DNA of 64,000 bases. Origin: Hydrocarboniphaga effusa AP103. GTDB lineage: Bacteria > Pseudomonadota > Gammaproteobacteria > Nevskiales > Nevskiaceae. This document shows positions 33,428-42,036 of this stretch, piece by piece. Below the pieces are notes generated by a model. It searched no databases and had not been told where the DNA came from. It saw nothing but the letters and a program-made list of their open reading frames with translations. Within the stretch, counting starts at the first letter, position 1, and each line of letters begins with the position of its first letter. The position numbers were made by a program, and so were the translations under genes. The stretch is from contig NZ_AKGD01000004.1 of NCBI RefSeq assembly GCF_000271305.1, forward strand, positions 186,001 through 250,000. Reading direction: 5' to 3'.

Positions 33428-33667
33428 ATGCCGCGGCGGAGGCTGGTCACGGTATCCGTGACCCAGATGCGGCGCCGCTGGGGGCACTATCTGGCCTTGT
33501 CGCGCCGTGCGGACATCCTGATCTGCCGGCGGGGCATTCCGATCGGCGTCATGATGAGCGTCGCCCGCTATCGTCGCCTGACGGCCGCGGCCGCGGGGAC
33601 CAACCAGCCTCGCGCCCCTGTGCCACCCGCCTCCAGCAAGGCGAGAACGGCCAAGCGGCGCCGATAG
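33428..33667 (+). CDS. Phd/YefM-like antitoxin-type protein
   Basis: 79 residues, very basic. The segment VSVTQMRRRWGHYLALSRRA followed by DILICRRGIPIGVMMSVARY matches the Phd/YefM N-terminal fold (usually ...A...F...L......V.IT..G.PVAVL). The C-terminus, where antitoxins neutralise the toxin, is a short Arg/Lys/Ala tail. It is the third gene of the operon. An adjacent RelE/Doc-type toxin is not seen. Confidence 0.6.
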   Translation: MPRRRLVTVSVTQMRRRWGHYLALSRRADILICRRGIPIGVMMSVARYRRLTAAAAGTNQPRAPVPPASSKARTAKRRR

Positions 33668-33674
33668 CTCATCA

Positions 33675-33986
33675 ATGCTGAAGATCTCGATCCGGGCCTA
33701 TCGACTGGCGGAACGTCGCGCAGCTCGACGCGGCCTGGTCTTGCGCGCAACCGACGCCTACTTCGACCGGCGACGACGTCGCCTTATCGTCACGCTGGAT
33801 TCCGGCGTGGAGTTGTCGGCCCCGCGACGCTTGCTGCTTCCCTTGAGCGGTGCCCGGGTGGCCGACATGAGTATGGTCAGGGTCTCCCCGGCAGGCTATT
33901 ACCTTCATTGGCCACGCCTCGGCGGCTATCTCTGGGTAACCGATTTGTTCGGGCTGAACTTTCGGCAAGTCCTCGACGAATCGTAG
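33675..33986 (+). CDS. DUF2442 protein
   Basis: 103 residues. The segment ATDAYFDRRRRRLIVTLDSG and then VELSAPRRLLLPLSGA, followed by a VSPAGYYLHWPRLGGYLWV segment, matches DUF2442. DUF2442 genes are usually paired with DUF4160 as a putative toxin-antitoxin unit; here the partner is a Phd-like gene. It is the last gene of the operon and converges on the UmuD-like gene (62 bp). Confidence 0.75.
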   Translation: MLKISIRAYRLAERRAARRGLVLRATDAYFDRRRRRLIVTLDSGVELSAPRRLLLPLSGARVADMSMVRVSPAGYYLHWPRLGGYLWVTDLFGLNFRQVLDES

Positions 33987-34048
33987 CGATTGCTCACCTT
34001 CCGAAGCGCCCTCGCGCTGCGTCCGGCCTCGCGATTTCTCGACGGCTC

Positions 34049-34657
34049 TCAGCTCCGCCGTTCTGGGAATCGATAGCTTCCGAATTGCCGGACCACCCCT
34101 GTCACCACTCCCCAGATCGAATCTCCCTGGTCGGGCTGCAGCGGTCGGCTTCGATGCTCTGAGTTCGTCGAGTCGGGCTCGAGCGAAGGGGTTCGTCGTC
34201 TTGCCACGAAGCGGTGGACGGTCAGGTCCCGGTTCTCCAGCACTGCCAGCACGATATCGCCAGTCGCTGGCTTCAACCGGCGATCCACCAGCACGCGGTC
34301 GCCATCGAGGATTCCCGCTCGGTCCATCGCGTCTCCGCGGACCGTGTACACGAAGGTAGAGCCAGGTTCAGGAGTCAGCGGGTCATGGGAGCCGTCGCCG
34401 GCGAGACCACCCCCCAGCGCGTTTGTTGCCATCTCCCGCACGAGGTTTAAATCGATTCCCTGGGCCGACGGCCTTTGGCCCTGCGTACCATGCCATCCGG
34501 CCAGGGCATGCGCCCCACGGGAATACTCCTGAAGCTGGGCAAGCATGGAATCGACCAGCGAGGTCGGTACTCGCATTACCCGCGTTTCTTCCCCGTGGTA
34601 TCGCCCCGAGCCTGCCGGCCTGCCAGCACCCGCTCGACGTCCGCCGTGCCTAGCCAT
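34049..34657 (-). CDS. UmuD/LexA-like S24 protein lacking the catalytic Ser-Lys dyad
   Basis: About 202 residues from the ATG at 34657 (GGAGGG 8 bases upstream). A basic N-terminus (RHGGRRAGAGRPAGSGRYHG...TRVMRVP) is the extension found on many S24/UmuD-like proteins. The S24 domain has the IDLN start, TFVYTVRGDAMDRAGILDGD and a DIVLAVLENRDLTVHRF strand. In active UmuD/LexA these read GDSM (Ser) and TVKRL/TVKKL (Lys); here they are Ala (GCG) and His (CAC). Self-cleavage by the normal mechanism should be impossible. No umuC is adjacent. Confidence 0.8.
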   Translation of the reverse strand: MARHGGRRAGAGRPAGSGRYHGEETRVMRVPTSLVDSMLAQLQEYSRGAHALAGWHGTQGQRPSAQGIDLNLVREMATNALGGGLAGDGSHDPLTPEPGSTFVYTVRGDAMDRAGILDGDRVLVDRRLKPATGDIVLAVLENRDLTVHRFVARRRTPSLEPDSTNSEHRSRPLQPDQGDSIWGVVTGVVRQFGSYRFPERRS

Positions 34658-34808
34658 GCACAGCCCTCCGCACGGTGCCAGCGCTGTCGGACGGCCAGCA
34701 CCACGGGGCATTGCTTCGCGACGCCCTTAGGGGGCGGCCATAACCATGAAGGTTCTGAATCATTTTCCCTGCAAAAAAGGACTTCTCCAGACTGTTGATA
34801 TACGTTAC

Positions 34809-34814
34809 TATAAT
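34809..34814 (+). promoter_or_regulatory. Candidate -10 element before the tnpA-linked genes
   Basis: TATAAT in the AT-rich segment 34745-34815, which contrasts with the GC-rich surroundings. A clear -35 at 17 bp is missing. It would drive the small gene at 34854 and then tnpA. The segment may also contain transposon recombination sites, but no resolvase gene or obvious res structure was recognised. Confidence 0.35.
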
Positions 34815-34853
34815 CATGTTGGCAAGCTTCGAACCGGCATCAGGGGAACGGCA

Positions 34854-35255
34854 ATGCGACAGAATCAGAGGTCTTCCCAGGCAATCGGTCCACTACGGGC
34901 CGCGCCCCTGGCGCTTCGCTTGGTGGAGGCCTGGGAAGCCGAGCGGGCGCAACGGGGCCGCGCGAAGCGCGGAATGCGCGTCGAATTGAAGATTTGCGTT
35001 TCTGACCGCGGTGATTCCCCGGCCAGAAGCCAAGCAGCGCTTCGGCTCATTGAGCGGTGGTGCCTGAAGGATTACCGCCCGCGTCGATTGCAGGCCGATG
35101 GCTCGCTCATCGAGCTCGCCCTGCCCCCCACGGGCGGTTCGATTGATCAGGCGGCGCAAGCGCTGCTCGAGCGGATTCGCAGCGTCGGGAATGATCGAGA
35201 TTGCGAGGTCGATGCAGTGATCCGCCACCGCGACACCAGCCGAGTCTGGAGCTAA
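34854..35255 (+). CDS. Hypothetical protein linked to Tn3-family transposase
   Basis: 133 residues from the ATG at 34854 (AGGGGAA upstream). A basic protein without membrane segments; predicted helices and strands around LALRLVEAWEAERAQRGRAK and MRVELKICVSDRGDSP. The stop lies 16 bp before the tnpA start. It is not a resolvase: no serine-recombinase or tyrosine-recombinase motif is present. It could be an accessory transposition or regulatory protein. Confidence 0.55.
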   Translation: MRQNQRSSQAIGPLRAAPLALRLVEAWEAERAQRGRAKRGMRVELKICVSDRGDSPARSQAALRLIERWCLKDYRPRRLQADGSLIELALPPTGGSIDQAAQALLERIRSVGNDRDCEVDAVIRHRDTSRVWS

Positions 35256-35271
35256 GCTCCCTCCCCTCTCG

Positions 35272-38250
35272 GTGGCCACGGTCGAGGAAACCGCATACCC
35301 GCGATTGCTTCCAGAGCCACGGCCCAGGGAGCTCAACGACCATTACATCCCTTCCGACGACGAGAAGGCTTGGGCAAAGAAGAGCGCCAATTCCGCCACC
35401 AAGCGCGTCGCACTTCTGGTGCTGCTCAAATGCGCCCAGCGCCTGGGATTCTTCCCGCGGCTAAAAGATGTTCCTCGGCCATACCTGGATCACGTCACCC
35501 TTGCGAGTGATTTCAAGCGTCCCCTGACAGGCGATGAAATCAGGATGGCCGATGATGGCGGCGTCCGCCATCGCAATCTCAATCTCCTCCGCAAGCGTTT
35601 GGACATTCGCCCGCTCGACGATGAGGATTGGATGATCGAGCGCGCAGCGACGGCGGCGCTGACTCAGCATCACCTCACAGACATCATCAATGTGCTGCTT
35701 GAGGAGCTCATCCACTATCAGTATGAGTTGCCCGGATTCACGACCTTGGAGCGCATGGCACGCCGCGCCCGGGAAAAGGTCGAGACCCTGCACTATGGTT
35801 CCCTTGCCGACCCATTGTCCTCGCAGCTTCGCAAGAAGATCGATGCCTTGTTCGAGACCGCCGGCTCGAGCACATCCGCCTGGAACGCGTTGAAGCAAGA
35901 GCCCAAGCGTCCAACGAACAATGCCGTGCGCGACTATCTCGACCACGTCCGCCAGGTGCAGCAACTTTCGGTCGGTCTGCCAGCGGTCGCCGATATACCG
36001 GTCAGCAAGCTCAAGCACTATCGCGTGCTGGCGCGAGCCCAGAATGCCACCGAAATGCTCGAGCTGGTTCCCCGCAAGCGATACGCGTTGGCCGTCATCT
36101 TCATTCGGTCCTGCCATGCGCGGGCTCTGGATGACGCCGCCGATCTGTACATCCGTTTGCACGACAGGCTCCGGTCCTCTGCCGAGCGTCGACTCCGCCA
36201 GTACCAGATCGAACGCGCCAAGGCGATCGATCTCTTGGTCGAGCGATTCCACGGTACTTTGAAGGCCTACCAGACCGATGCCAGCGCGGTGAAAAGGCTG
36301 CAGGCTATCGAGAACAGCATTGGAAGTGACGCCGCGATGCTCTTGGAGCTGTGTGAAGAGCATCTCGCGTTCTCGGGCTCCAATTACCTGCCCTTTATGC
36401 TCAATCGCTACCCGGGATTCAGATCCCTTTTTCTGAACTGCCTGGAGGTGATCAAGCCCAAATCGACGAACGAAAACCAGGGAATGGAGAAGCTGATAGA
36501 AGCACTTCATCGTCTCCGGCATTCCCGAATCGAGCATGTCTCGCTGTCAGAATTGGGGCTCAACGCCAAAGCCGACCTAGGCTGGATGAGCAATGCATGG
36601 CGGCAGCTGGTGTTTGATGACGGCACGGGGTTGCCTTCTACTGGCGATATCGTTCATCGCAAGGCCTTCGAGCTCAGCGTCATCTCGCGGATTCGCGAAG
36701 ACTTGGGTAATGGCGACCTGTTCATCCAGAGCGGCGAGAAGTACGACGACTATCGCGAGCAGTTGGCAGATATGGATACCGTCGAAAACGAGCTGCCTGA
36801 ATACGGCGAAATGGCGGGCATCGACGTCGATGCGGTCGAAGCGGTGGCCCGGCTGCGCACAGAGCTCGCGGAGCTTGCGACGGAGGTTGATAAGCGCTTC
36901 AAGCACAACACCCACGCTTCGATCGTCGATGGGAATTTGTCGCTGCGCAATCTGAAGAAGACCATGCAGCCGGCCGCCGCGGAAAAGCTCGATATGATGA
37001 TCCGGGATCGCTTGCTCCCGGTCAGCATCCTCGATGTGCTGATCGACGTGGAGCGCTGGCTGAACCTGCATCGCCATTTCAAGCATTTGGCAGGCACGGA
37101 CACCCGGATTGAAGATCTTCCGAAGCGCTTTGTCACCTCGTTGTTCTGCTACGGCTGCAACCTCGGCGCCGTCCAGACCAGTCGATCGGTCAAAGGGATC
37201 AGCCGCCGCCAGATCAGTTGGCTCAATCTCAAGTACGTGACGGAGGAGTCACTCGACAAGGCGACAGTCGAGGTGACCAATGCCTTTGCCAAGTACGATC
37301 TGCCCGAATACTGGGGCAGCGGCAAAACCGCCTCTGCGGATGGCATGAAGTGGGACCTGTACGAGCAGAACGCGGTCTCCGAGTATCACATTCGCTATGG
37401 CGGCTACGGTGGCATCGGTTATTACCACGTTTCAGATCGGTACATCGCGTTCTTCAGCAGGTTCTTTCCCTGCGGAGCTTACGAAGGGGTGTACCTTCTC
37501 GACGCCATGGTCGAGAATGAGTCCGATCTAAAGCCCGATACCATCCACGGCGATACACACGCTCAGAACCTGGCGATTTTTGGCATCTCGCACCTGCTGG
37601 GCATTCGGCTGATGCCCCGAATCAGGGGCATCAAGAAGCTCAACTTCTACAGGCCTTCCGCTGGGGCGAAGTACAAGCATATCGACGATCTATTTACTGG
37701 GACGATCAACTGGAAGCTGATTCAGGCCCACTACAAGGAGATGCTCCGCGTGGCGGTGTCGATCAAGCTCGGCAAGATCACGGCTTCAACGATCCTGCGG
37801 CGCTTCGGAAACAAGAATCAGAGCCGGTTGGCTATGGCGTTCCGGGAGCTTGGGAAGGTAATCCGCACCAAGTTCCTCTTGCGGTTCATCGACAACCCGG
37901 ACTTCCGCAAGCTGATCAGCGCGGCCACCAACAAGAGCGAGGCCTTCAACAACTTCATCCAGTGGGTGTTCTTCGGCAGCGAGGGCATCATTCAGGAGAA
38001 CGTCGCTCACGAGCAGCGCAAGATGATCAAGTACAGCCACCTGGTGGCGAACATGATCTGCCTCTACAACGTCCAGCACATGACGCGGGTGATCCGCGAA
38101 CTGAGGGCGGAGGGGGTGGAGGTCACTGCCGACATGGTCGGCTTCCTTTCCCCTTATCGAACCTGGCACATCAACCGGTTCGGCGACTATGTGGTGGACT
38201 ACGATCGCCCCTGGGACCCTATGGATTGGACATTGAAAGTTTTCGATTAA
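35272..38250 (+). CDS. tnpA: Tn3-family transposase
   Basis: About 992 residues from a GTG at 35272, full length for the family, no frameshift seen. The N-terminal DUF4158-type region begins LNDHYIPSDDEKAWAKKSAN. The C-terminal DDE domain shows Asp in TASADGMKWD (about 691), Asp in DTIHGDTHAQN (about 761), Glu in NKSEAFNNF (about 890), and the conserved ending GFLSPYRTWHINRFGDYVVD. It catalyses replicative transposition via 38-50 bp terminal repeats. The stop lies 9 bp before the candidate right repeat. Codon use is less GC-biased than the chromosomal genes to the right. Confidence 0.95.
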   Translation: MATVEETAYPRLLPEPRPRELNDHYIPSDDEKAWAKKSANSATKRVALLVLLKCAQRLGFFPRLKDVPRPYLDHVTLASDFKRPLTGDEIRMADDGGVRHRNLNLLRKRLDIRPLDDEDWMIERAATAALTQHHLTDIINVLLEELIHYQYELPGFTTLERMARRAREKVETLHYGSLADPLSSQLRKKIDALFETAGSSTSAWNALKQEPKRPTNNAVRDYLDHVRQVQQLSVGLPAVADIPVSKLKHYRVLARAQNATEMLELVPRKRYALAVIFIRSCHARALDDAADLYIRLHDRLRSSAERRLRQYQIERAKAIDLLVERFHGTLKAYQTDASAVKRLQAIENSIGSDAAMLLELCEEHLAFSGSNYLPFMLNRYPGFRSLFLNCLEVIKPKSTNENQGMEKLIEALHRLRHSRIEHVSLSELGLNAKADLGWMSNAWRQLVFDDGTGLPSTGDIVHRKAFELSVISRIREDLGNGDLFIQSGEKYDDYREQLADMDTVENELPEYGEMAGIDVDAVEAVARLRTELAELATEVDKRFKHNTHASIVDGNLSLRNLKKTMQPAAAEKLDMMIRDRLLPVSILDVLIDVERWLNLHRHFKHLAGTDTRIEDLPKRFVTSLFCYGCNLGAVQTSRSVKGISRRQISWLNLKYVTEESLDKATVEVTNAFAKYDLPEYWGSGKTASADGMKWDLYEQNAVSEYHIRYGGYGGIGYYHVSDRYIAFFSRFFPCGAYEGVYLLDAMVENESDLKPDTIHGDTHAQNLAIFGISHLLGIRLMPRIRGIKKLNFYRPSAGAKYKHIDDLFTGTINWKLIQAHYKEMLRVAVSIKLGKITASTILRRFGNKNQSRLAMAFRELGKVIRTKFLLRFIDNPDFRKLISAATNKSEAFNNFIQWVFFGSEGIIQENVAHEQRKMIKYSHLVANMICLYNVQHMTRVIRELRAEGVEVTADMVGFLSPYRTWHINRFGDYVVDYDRPWDPMDWTLKVFD

Positions 38251-38259
38251 TAACAGACA

Positions 38260-38308
38260 CTTAAGATAACTTTGCTGCGATTTCGTCAGAATCCCTGCCA
38301 ACCCTCCC
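38260..38308 (-). repeat. Candidate right terminal inverted repeat of the Tn3-family element
   Basis: Read outward-in on the minus strand the segment starts GGGAGGGTTGGC at 38308 and ends TTATCTTAAG at 38260. This matches the Tn3-family habit of a G-rich outer end and a ...TTAAG inner end. Its outer boundary is where similarity of aceE to its homologues stops. I found no second copy in the window, so the length (about 45-49 bp) and the exact outer base are not proven. Confidence 0.6.
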
Positions 38309-40822
38309 GAGCGTGACATAGCGGCGCGGCACGAAGGCGCGGATCAGCTCGGGCAGCGCGCGAACGTAATCGCTCGCGGCGATGACCGGGCCTTGGGTGG
38401 TCGACAGCTGCGCGGTGACGAAGGCGGCCGGCGTGCTCAGGCCATGCCGCAGCTTGCGCTCGCTTTCGATGCCGTCGCGATGCAGCTCGCTATAGCTCGT
38501 CGCGCTCCAGACCGCAGCGGCGATGTTCCAGTCGGCCTGCAGCAGGCGCTGGGCTTCGAGCACCTCGGTCATGATCGCGCCCGAGCCGAGCAGCTGGACC
38601 TGCGCGCCGTTGGCTTCGTTCGTGAGCGGATAGAGGCCGCGCAGGATGCCGTCGCGAACGCCTTCGTGCGCCGGCATCGAAGGCTGCGCGTAGTTGGCGT
38701 TGCCGACGGTGAGGTAATAGAAGCGATCCTGCTGCTCGACGAGCATCTCGTGCATGCCGGCCTCGAGCAGCACCGCCACTTCGTACGCGAAAGCCGGATC
38801 GTAGGCGCGGCAGTTCGGCACGCCCGCGAACGCCACGTGGCTGCTGCCGTCCTGGTGCTGCAAACCTTCACCGCCGAGCGTCGTGCGACCCGCCGTGGCG
38901 CCGAGCAGAAAGCCGCGCGCACGCTGGTCGGCGGCGGCCCAGATCAGGTCGCCGATGCGCTGATAGCCGAACATCGAGTAGTAGATGTAGAACGGCAGCA
39001 TCGGCAGATCGTGCACGCTGTAGCTCGTCGCCGCGGCGATCCACGACGAGATCGCGGCCGCTTCGGAGATGCCTTCTTCGAGGATCTGGCCGCTCTTTTC
39101 CTCGCGGTAATAGAGCATCGAGCCGAGGTCTTCGGGCTCGTACATCTGCCCGAGCGGCGCGTAGATGCCGACCTGGCGGAACAGGCTCGCCATGCCGAAG
39201 GTGCGCGCCTCGTCGGCCACGATCGGCACGATGCGCTCGCCGATCTCCTTGTCCTTGAGCAGGCTGCCGAGCATGCGCACGGCGGCCATCGTCGTCGACA
39301 TTTCCTTGCCTTGCGCGTCGAGCGCGAAGCTGCCGAAGCCCTGCACCTCAGGCGGCATCAGCGTTTGCGAAGAGCGATTGCGGCGACGCGGTAATGCGCC
39401 GCCGAGCGCTTCGCGGCGCGCCTTCAAGTAGCGCAGCTCGGCGCTGTCTTCGGCCGGTTTGTAGAACTCCAGGTGCTCGACCTGCGCATCGGACAGCGGC
39501 AGGTCGAAGCGATCGCGAAACGCCTTGAGGCTGTCGATTTCGAGCTTCTTCTGCTGATGCGTGGTCATGCGTCCCTGCCCGGCCGCGCCCATGCCGTAAC
39601 CCTTCATGGTCTTGGCGAGGATCACCGTCGGCTGGCCCTTGTGCGCGATCGCGGCCGCGTAAGCCGCGTGCAGCTTGCGTGCATCGTGGCCGCCACGCTT
39701 GAGCCGGTCGATCTCGGCGTCGCTGAGATTCGCGACCAGCGCCGCGAGCTCCGGCGTCTGCGAGAAGAAGCGCTCGCGGTTGTACGCACCGTCGTTCGCG
39801 GAGAAGGTCTGGAACTGCCCGTCCACCGTGCTGGCGAACGCACGCAGCAACTCGCCTTGCGTATCGCGCGCGAACAGCACGTCCCAGTCCGAACCCCAGA
39901 GCACCTTGATCACGTTCCAGCCGGCGCCCGTGAACAGCGCTTCGAGCTCATCGACGATGCGGCTGTTGCCGCGCACCGGGCCATCGAGCCGCTGCAGGTT
40001 GCAGTTGATGACGAAAGTCAGGTTGTCGAGCCGCTCGCGCGCGGCCAGCGACAGCGCGCCGATCGATTCGGGCTCGTCCATCTCGCCATCGCCGAAGAAG
40101 CCCCAGACGCGGCGGCCTTCGGTTTTCAGCAGCCCGCGATCCTGCAGGTAGCGCATGAAGCGCGCCTGGAACACCGAGTTGATCGGCCCCAGGCCCATCG
40201 AGCCGGTCGGGAACTGCCAGAAATCCGGCATCAGCCACGGGTGCGGATAACTGCACAGTCCGCGGCCCGAAATTTCGCGCCGGTAGTGCTTCAGGTGCTC
40301 CTCGTCGAGAAAGCCTTCGAGATAGGCGCGCGCGTAGACGCCCGGCGACGAATGCGGCTGGAAGTAGACCAGATCCGCTCCGTCCGCATGCCCGGCCGCC
40401 TTGAAGAAATGATGAAAGCCCACTTCGAACAGATCCGCCGCCGAGGCATAGCTGGCGATATGTCCGCCGAGCTCGGCCGAGGCCTTGTTGGCGCGCACCA
40501 CCATCGCGAGCGCGTTCCAGCGGATCGCGGCCATCAAGCGCTCTTCGATCTTGAGGTCGCCCGGATACGGGCCTTCGTGCTCGACCGCGATGCTGTTGCG
40601 ATACGGCGTGACGCGCGCACGCTTCGATTGCACGCCGCGCCCGACCACGTGATCGGCGAGCCGGTCGAACAGAAACTGCGCGCGCTCCTTGCCCTGCGTC
40701 CGCACGATGGCGTCGATGGCATCGAGCCATTCGCGGGTTTCGGTCGGATCGGCATCGGCGGTCGAGCCGGTCGCGGAGAGCACCGTGCCGGCACCGGTCG
40801 GAAAGTCATTCGTATCGTTCAT
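38261..40822 (-). pseudogene. AceE/MdeB-type 2-oxoacid dehydrogenase E1, 3'-truncated by transposon
   Basis: 853 codons. It has thiamine-diphosphate motif GDGEMDEPESIG ... INCNLQRLDGPV, a substrate-loop region YFQPHSSPGVYARAYLEGFL, and the usual three-domain order. Homologous E1 enzymes continue after PRRYVTLG with TDGFGRSD and about 50 more residues; here PRRYVTLG is followed by 14 residues (RVGRDSDEIAAKLS) encoded by the transposon end, which also supplies the TAA. The gene is therefore a fusion lacking the C-terminus and may be inactive. Divergence from an Lrp-type gene without aceF resembles the Pseudomonas mdeB/mdeR arrangement (2-oxobutyrate dehydrogenase), so this may not be the housekeeping pyruvate enzyme. 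Confidence 0.85.
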
Positions 40823-40931
40823 ATCGCTCGCGGGTGAACGCGCCTCAAGGTGGCCGATAAGCTACTCCAGGCCACGCAGAATAGGCTTCTGAGTTGGCGG
40901 CTCAACCTGGCGTTTCCCAGTGATTTATTCT

Positions 40932-40955
40932 TCCACCTCGCTCTTTTCAGGTGGA
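40932..40955 (+). promoter_or_regulatory. Inverted repeat covering the ribosome site of the Lrp-type gene
   Basis: TCCACCT (40932-40938) and AGGTGGA (40949-40955) are perfect inverted repeats separated by 10 bases, ending 8 bases before the ATG at 40964. The right arm is the likely Shine-Dalgarno sequence (GGTGGA). In RNA the hairpin would hide it; in DNA it could be an Lrp-type operator between the divergent genes. Confidence 0.5.
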
Positions 40956-40963
40956 ATCCTCTA

Positions 40964-41479
40964 ATGTCCCGGCCGACTACGCTCGATCACATCGATATCG
41001 CGATCCTCGATCGCCTGCAGGCCGACGCCAGCCTCAGCAACGTCGAGCTCGCCAAGGCGGTGAACCTCACGCCGACGCCCTGCTTCAATCGCGTCAAGGC
41101 GCTCGCGGCGGCCGGGCTGATCCGCAGCCAGGTCACGCTGCTCGACCCGGAAGTGCTCGGCCTGCGGCTCAACGTGTTCATCCAGGTGAGCCTCGAAAAG
41201 CAGCGCGAGGATGCGCTGAGCACCTTCGAGCAGGCGGTGTCGTCGCGGCCGGAAGTCATGGAGTGCTATCTGATGACCGGCGATTCGGACTATTTGCTGC
41301 GCGTGGTGGTGGCCGACATCCGCGAACTCGAGCGCTTCATCATGAGAAGCCTGTCGAAGATCCCGGGAATTTCGAACATCCGTTCGAGCATTGCGCTCAA
41401 GCAGGTGCGTTACAAGACCGCGCTGCCCCTGCCCGCCAAGGGCTACACGCTGGCAGCGCCGAACGAGGACGGACGTTGA
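40964..41479 (+). CDS. Lrp/AsnC-family regulator (MdeR-like position)
   Basis: About 171 residues from the ATG at 40964; the frame is open upstream to 40850 but the earlier part is not protein-like. The N-terminal HTH is LDHIDIAILDRLQADASLSN, then TPTPCFNRVKALAAAGLI; the RAM domain follows (VMECYLMTGDSDYLLRVVVAD ... IRSSIALKQVRYKTALPL). It senses amino acids in family members. It is divergent from the E1 gene, which is how mdeR regulates methionine catabolism in Pseudomonas putida; that parallel is inference. Confidence 0.85.
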   Translation: MSRPTTLDHIDIAILDRLQADASLSNVELAKAVNLTPTPCFNRVKALAAAGLIRSQVTLLDPEVLGLRLNVFIQVSLEKQREDALSTFEQAVSSRPEVMECYLMTGDSDYLLRVVVADIRELERFIMRSLSKIPGISNIRSSIALKQVRYKTALPLPAKGYTLAAPNEDGR

Positions 41480-41485
41480 AGCCGC

Positions 41486-41686
41486 TCAGCCGTCGTCGTT
41501 CTTCTTGACGCCGCGAATGTTCAAGGCGACCAGCCCGAACTGCAGCGCGACGAGCGCCCAGGCTTGCGCATGCCAGCCCCAGGCCACCCACAGTGCATTG
41601 CTGACGAGATAGATCCAGAAGCCCCAGTTGCGCCGGGCTTTTCGTTGCGAAGCCACCAGCCAGGCCGCGAACAGCGTCGCGGCCAT
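41486..41686 (-). CDS. Small membrane protein, unknown
   Basis: About 66 residues from the ATG at 41686; translation might start further upstream, but no ATG/GTG with a ribosome site is evident there. Two or three hydrophobic segments (AATLFAAWLVASQ, WGFWIYLVSNALWVAWGW, AWALVALQFGLVALNIRG) and a charged end KKNDDG. It resembles small nicotinamide-riboside-transporter-like or SemiSWEET-like membrane proteins only in general pattern. It converges on the Lrp-type gene (6 bp). Confidence 0.5.
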   Translation of the reverse strand: MAATLFAAWLVASQRKARRNWGFWIYLVSNALWVAWGWHAQAWALVALQFGLVALNIRGVKKNDDG

Positions 41687-41721
41687 GGCCAGCCACTGGA
41701 GTGCGTCCCAGGCGATGGCGA

Positions 41722-42036
41722 TCAGCTCGCGGAAACCCGCTGCGACTCGACCTGCGCGCCCGGCGCAAGCACTTCGAGCATCGAAGGGGCGCTGGTGTGC
41801 GCCGGCCTGCTCGTCGCGACCACCTTGGACAGCGGGCGGAAGCGCGGGAGCATCGCCGCAGTCGGCGGTGCATCGACCCAATAGCTGCCGCAGGCCAGGC
41901 AGCAATAAGGCCGCCCCGCAACGCGGTCGCGACCGCGAAAGCCGGCCGGCAGCACCAGGGGTTCGAGATAAACGGGAACGCGATCGGAGTGCGTGAGGGA
42001 CAGCAGCGATCGGCAGCCGAAGCAATCCTTGCTCAT
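41722..42036 (-). CDS. Zinc-ribbon-like small protein, unknown
   Basis: About 104 residues from the ATG at 42036 (AGGAAG upstream). It has two CxxC pairs: DCFGCRSLL at the N-terminus and RPYCCLACGSYW about 40 residues later, suggesting a zinc ribbon. The C-terminal 40 residues are low in structure (RPLSKVVATSRPAHTSAPSM). No family is recognised. Confidence 0.5.
   Translation of the reverse strand: MSKDCFGCRSLLSLTHSDRVPVYLEPLVLPAGFRGRDRVAGRPYCCLACGSYWVDAPPTAAMLPRFRPLSKVVATSRPAHTSAPSMLEVLAPGAQVESQRVSAS

Noticed and set aside
34795..34830. Possible LexA/SOS box near ACTGTTGATATACGTTACT
   Set aside because: The second half does not match CTGT-N8-ACAG; it is more simply explained as AT-rich promoter sequence.
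1..38308. Left copy of the Tn3-type terminal repeat (GGGTTGGCAGGG...)
   Set aside because: No matching stretch was found by eye anywhere upstream; weak partial matches such as TTGGCAGACGG inside the tRNA-like gene (30850) and at 32821 share only about seven bases.
38393..40837. Long plus-strand open frames (333 and 454 codons) opposite the aceE/mdeB gene
   Set aside because: They are Arg/His/Ala-rich mirror images of a GC-rich gene, lack ribosome sites and show no domain; the minus-strand protein is clearly homologous to E1 enzymes.
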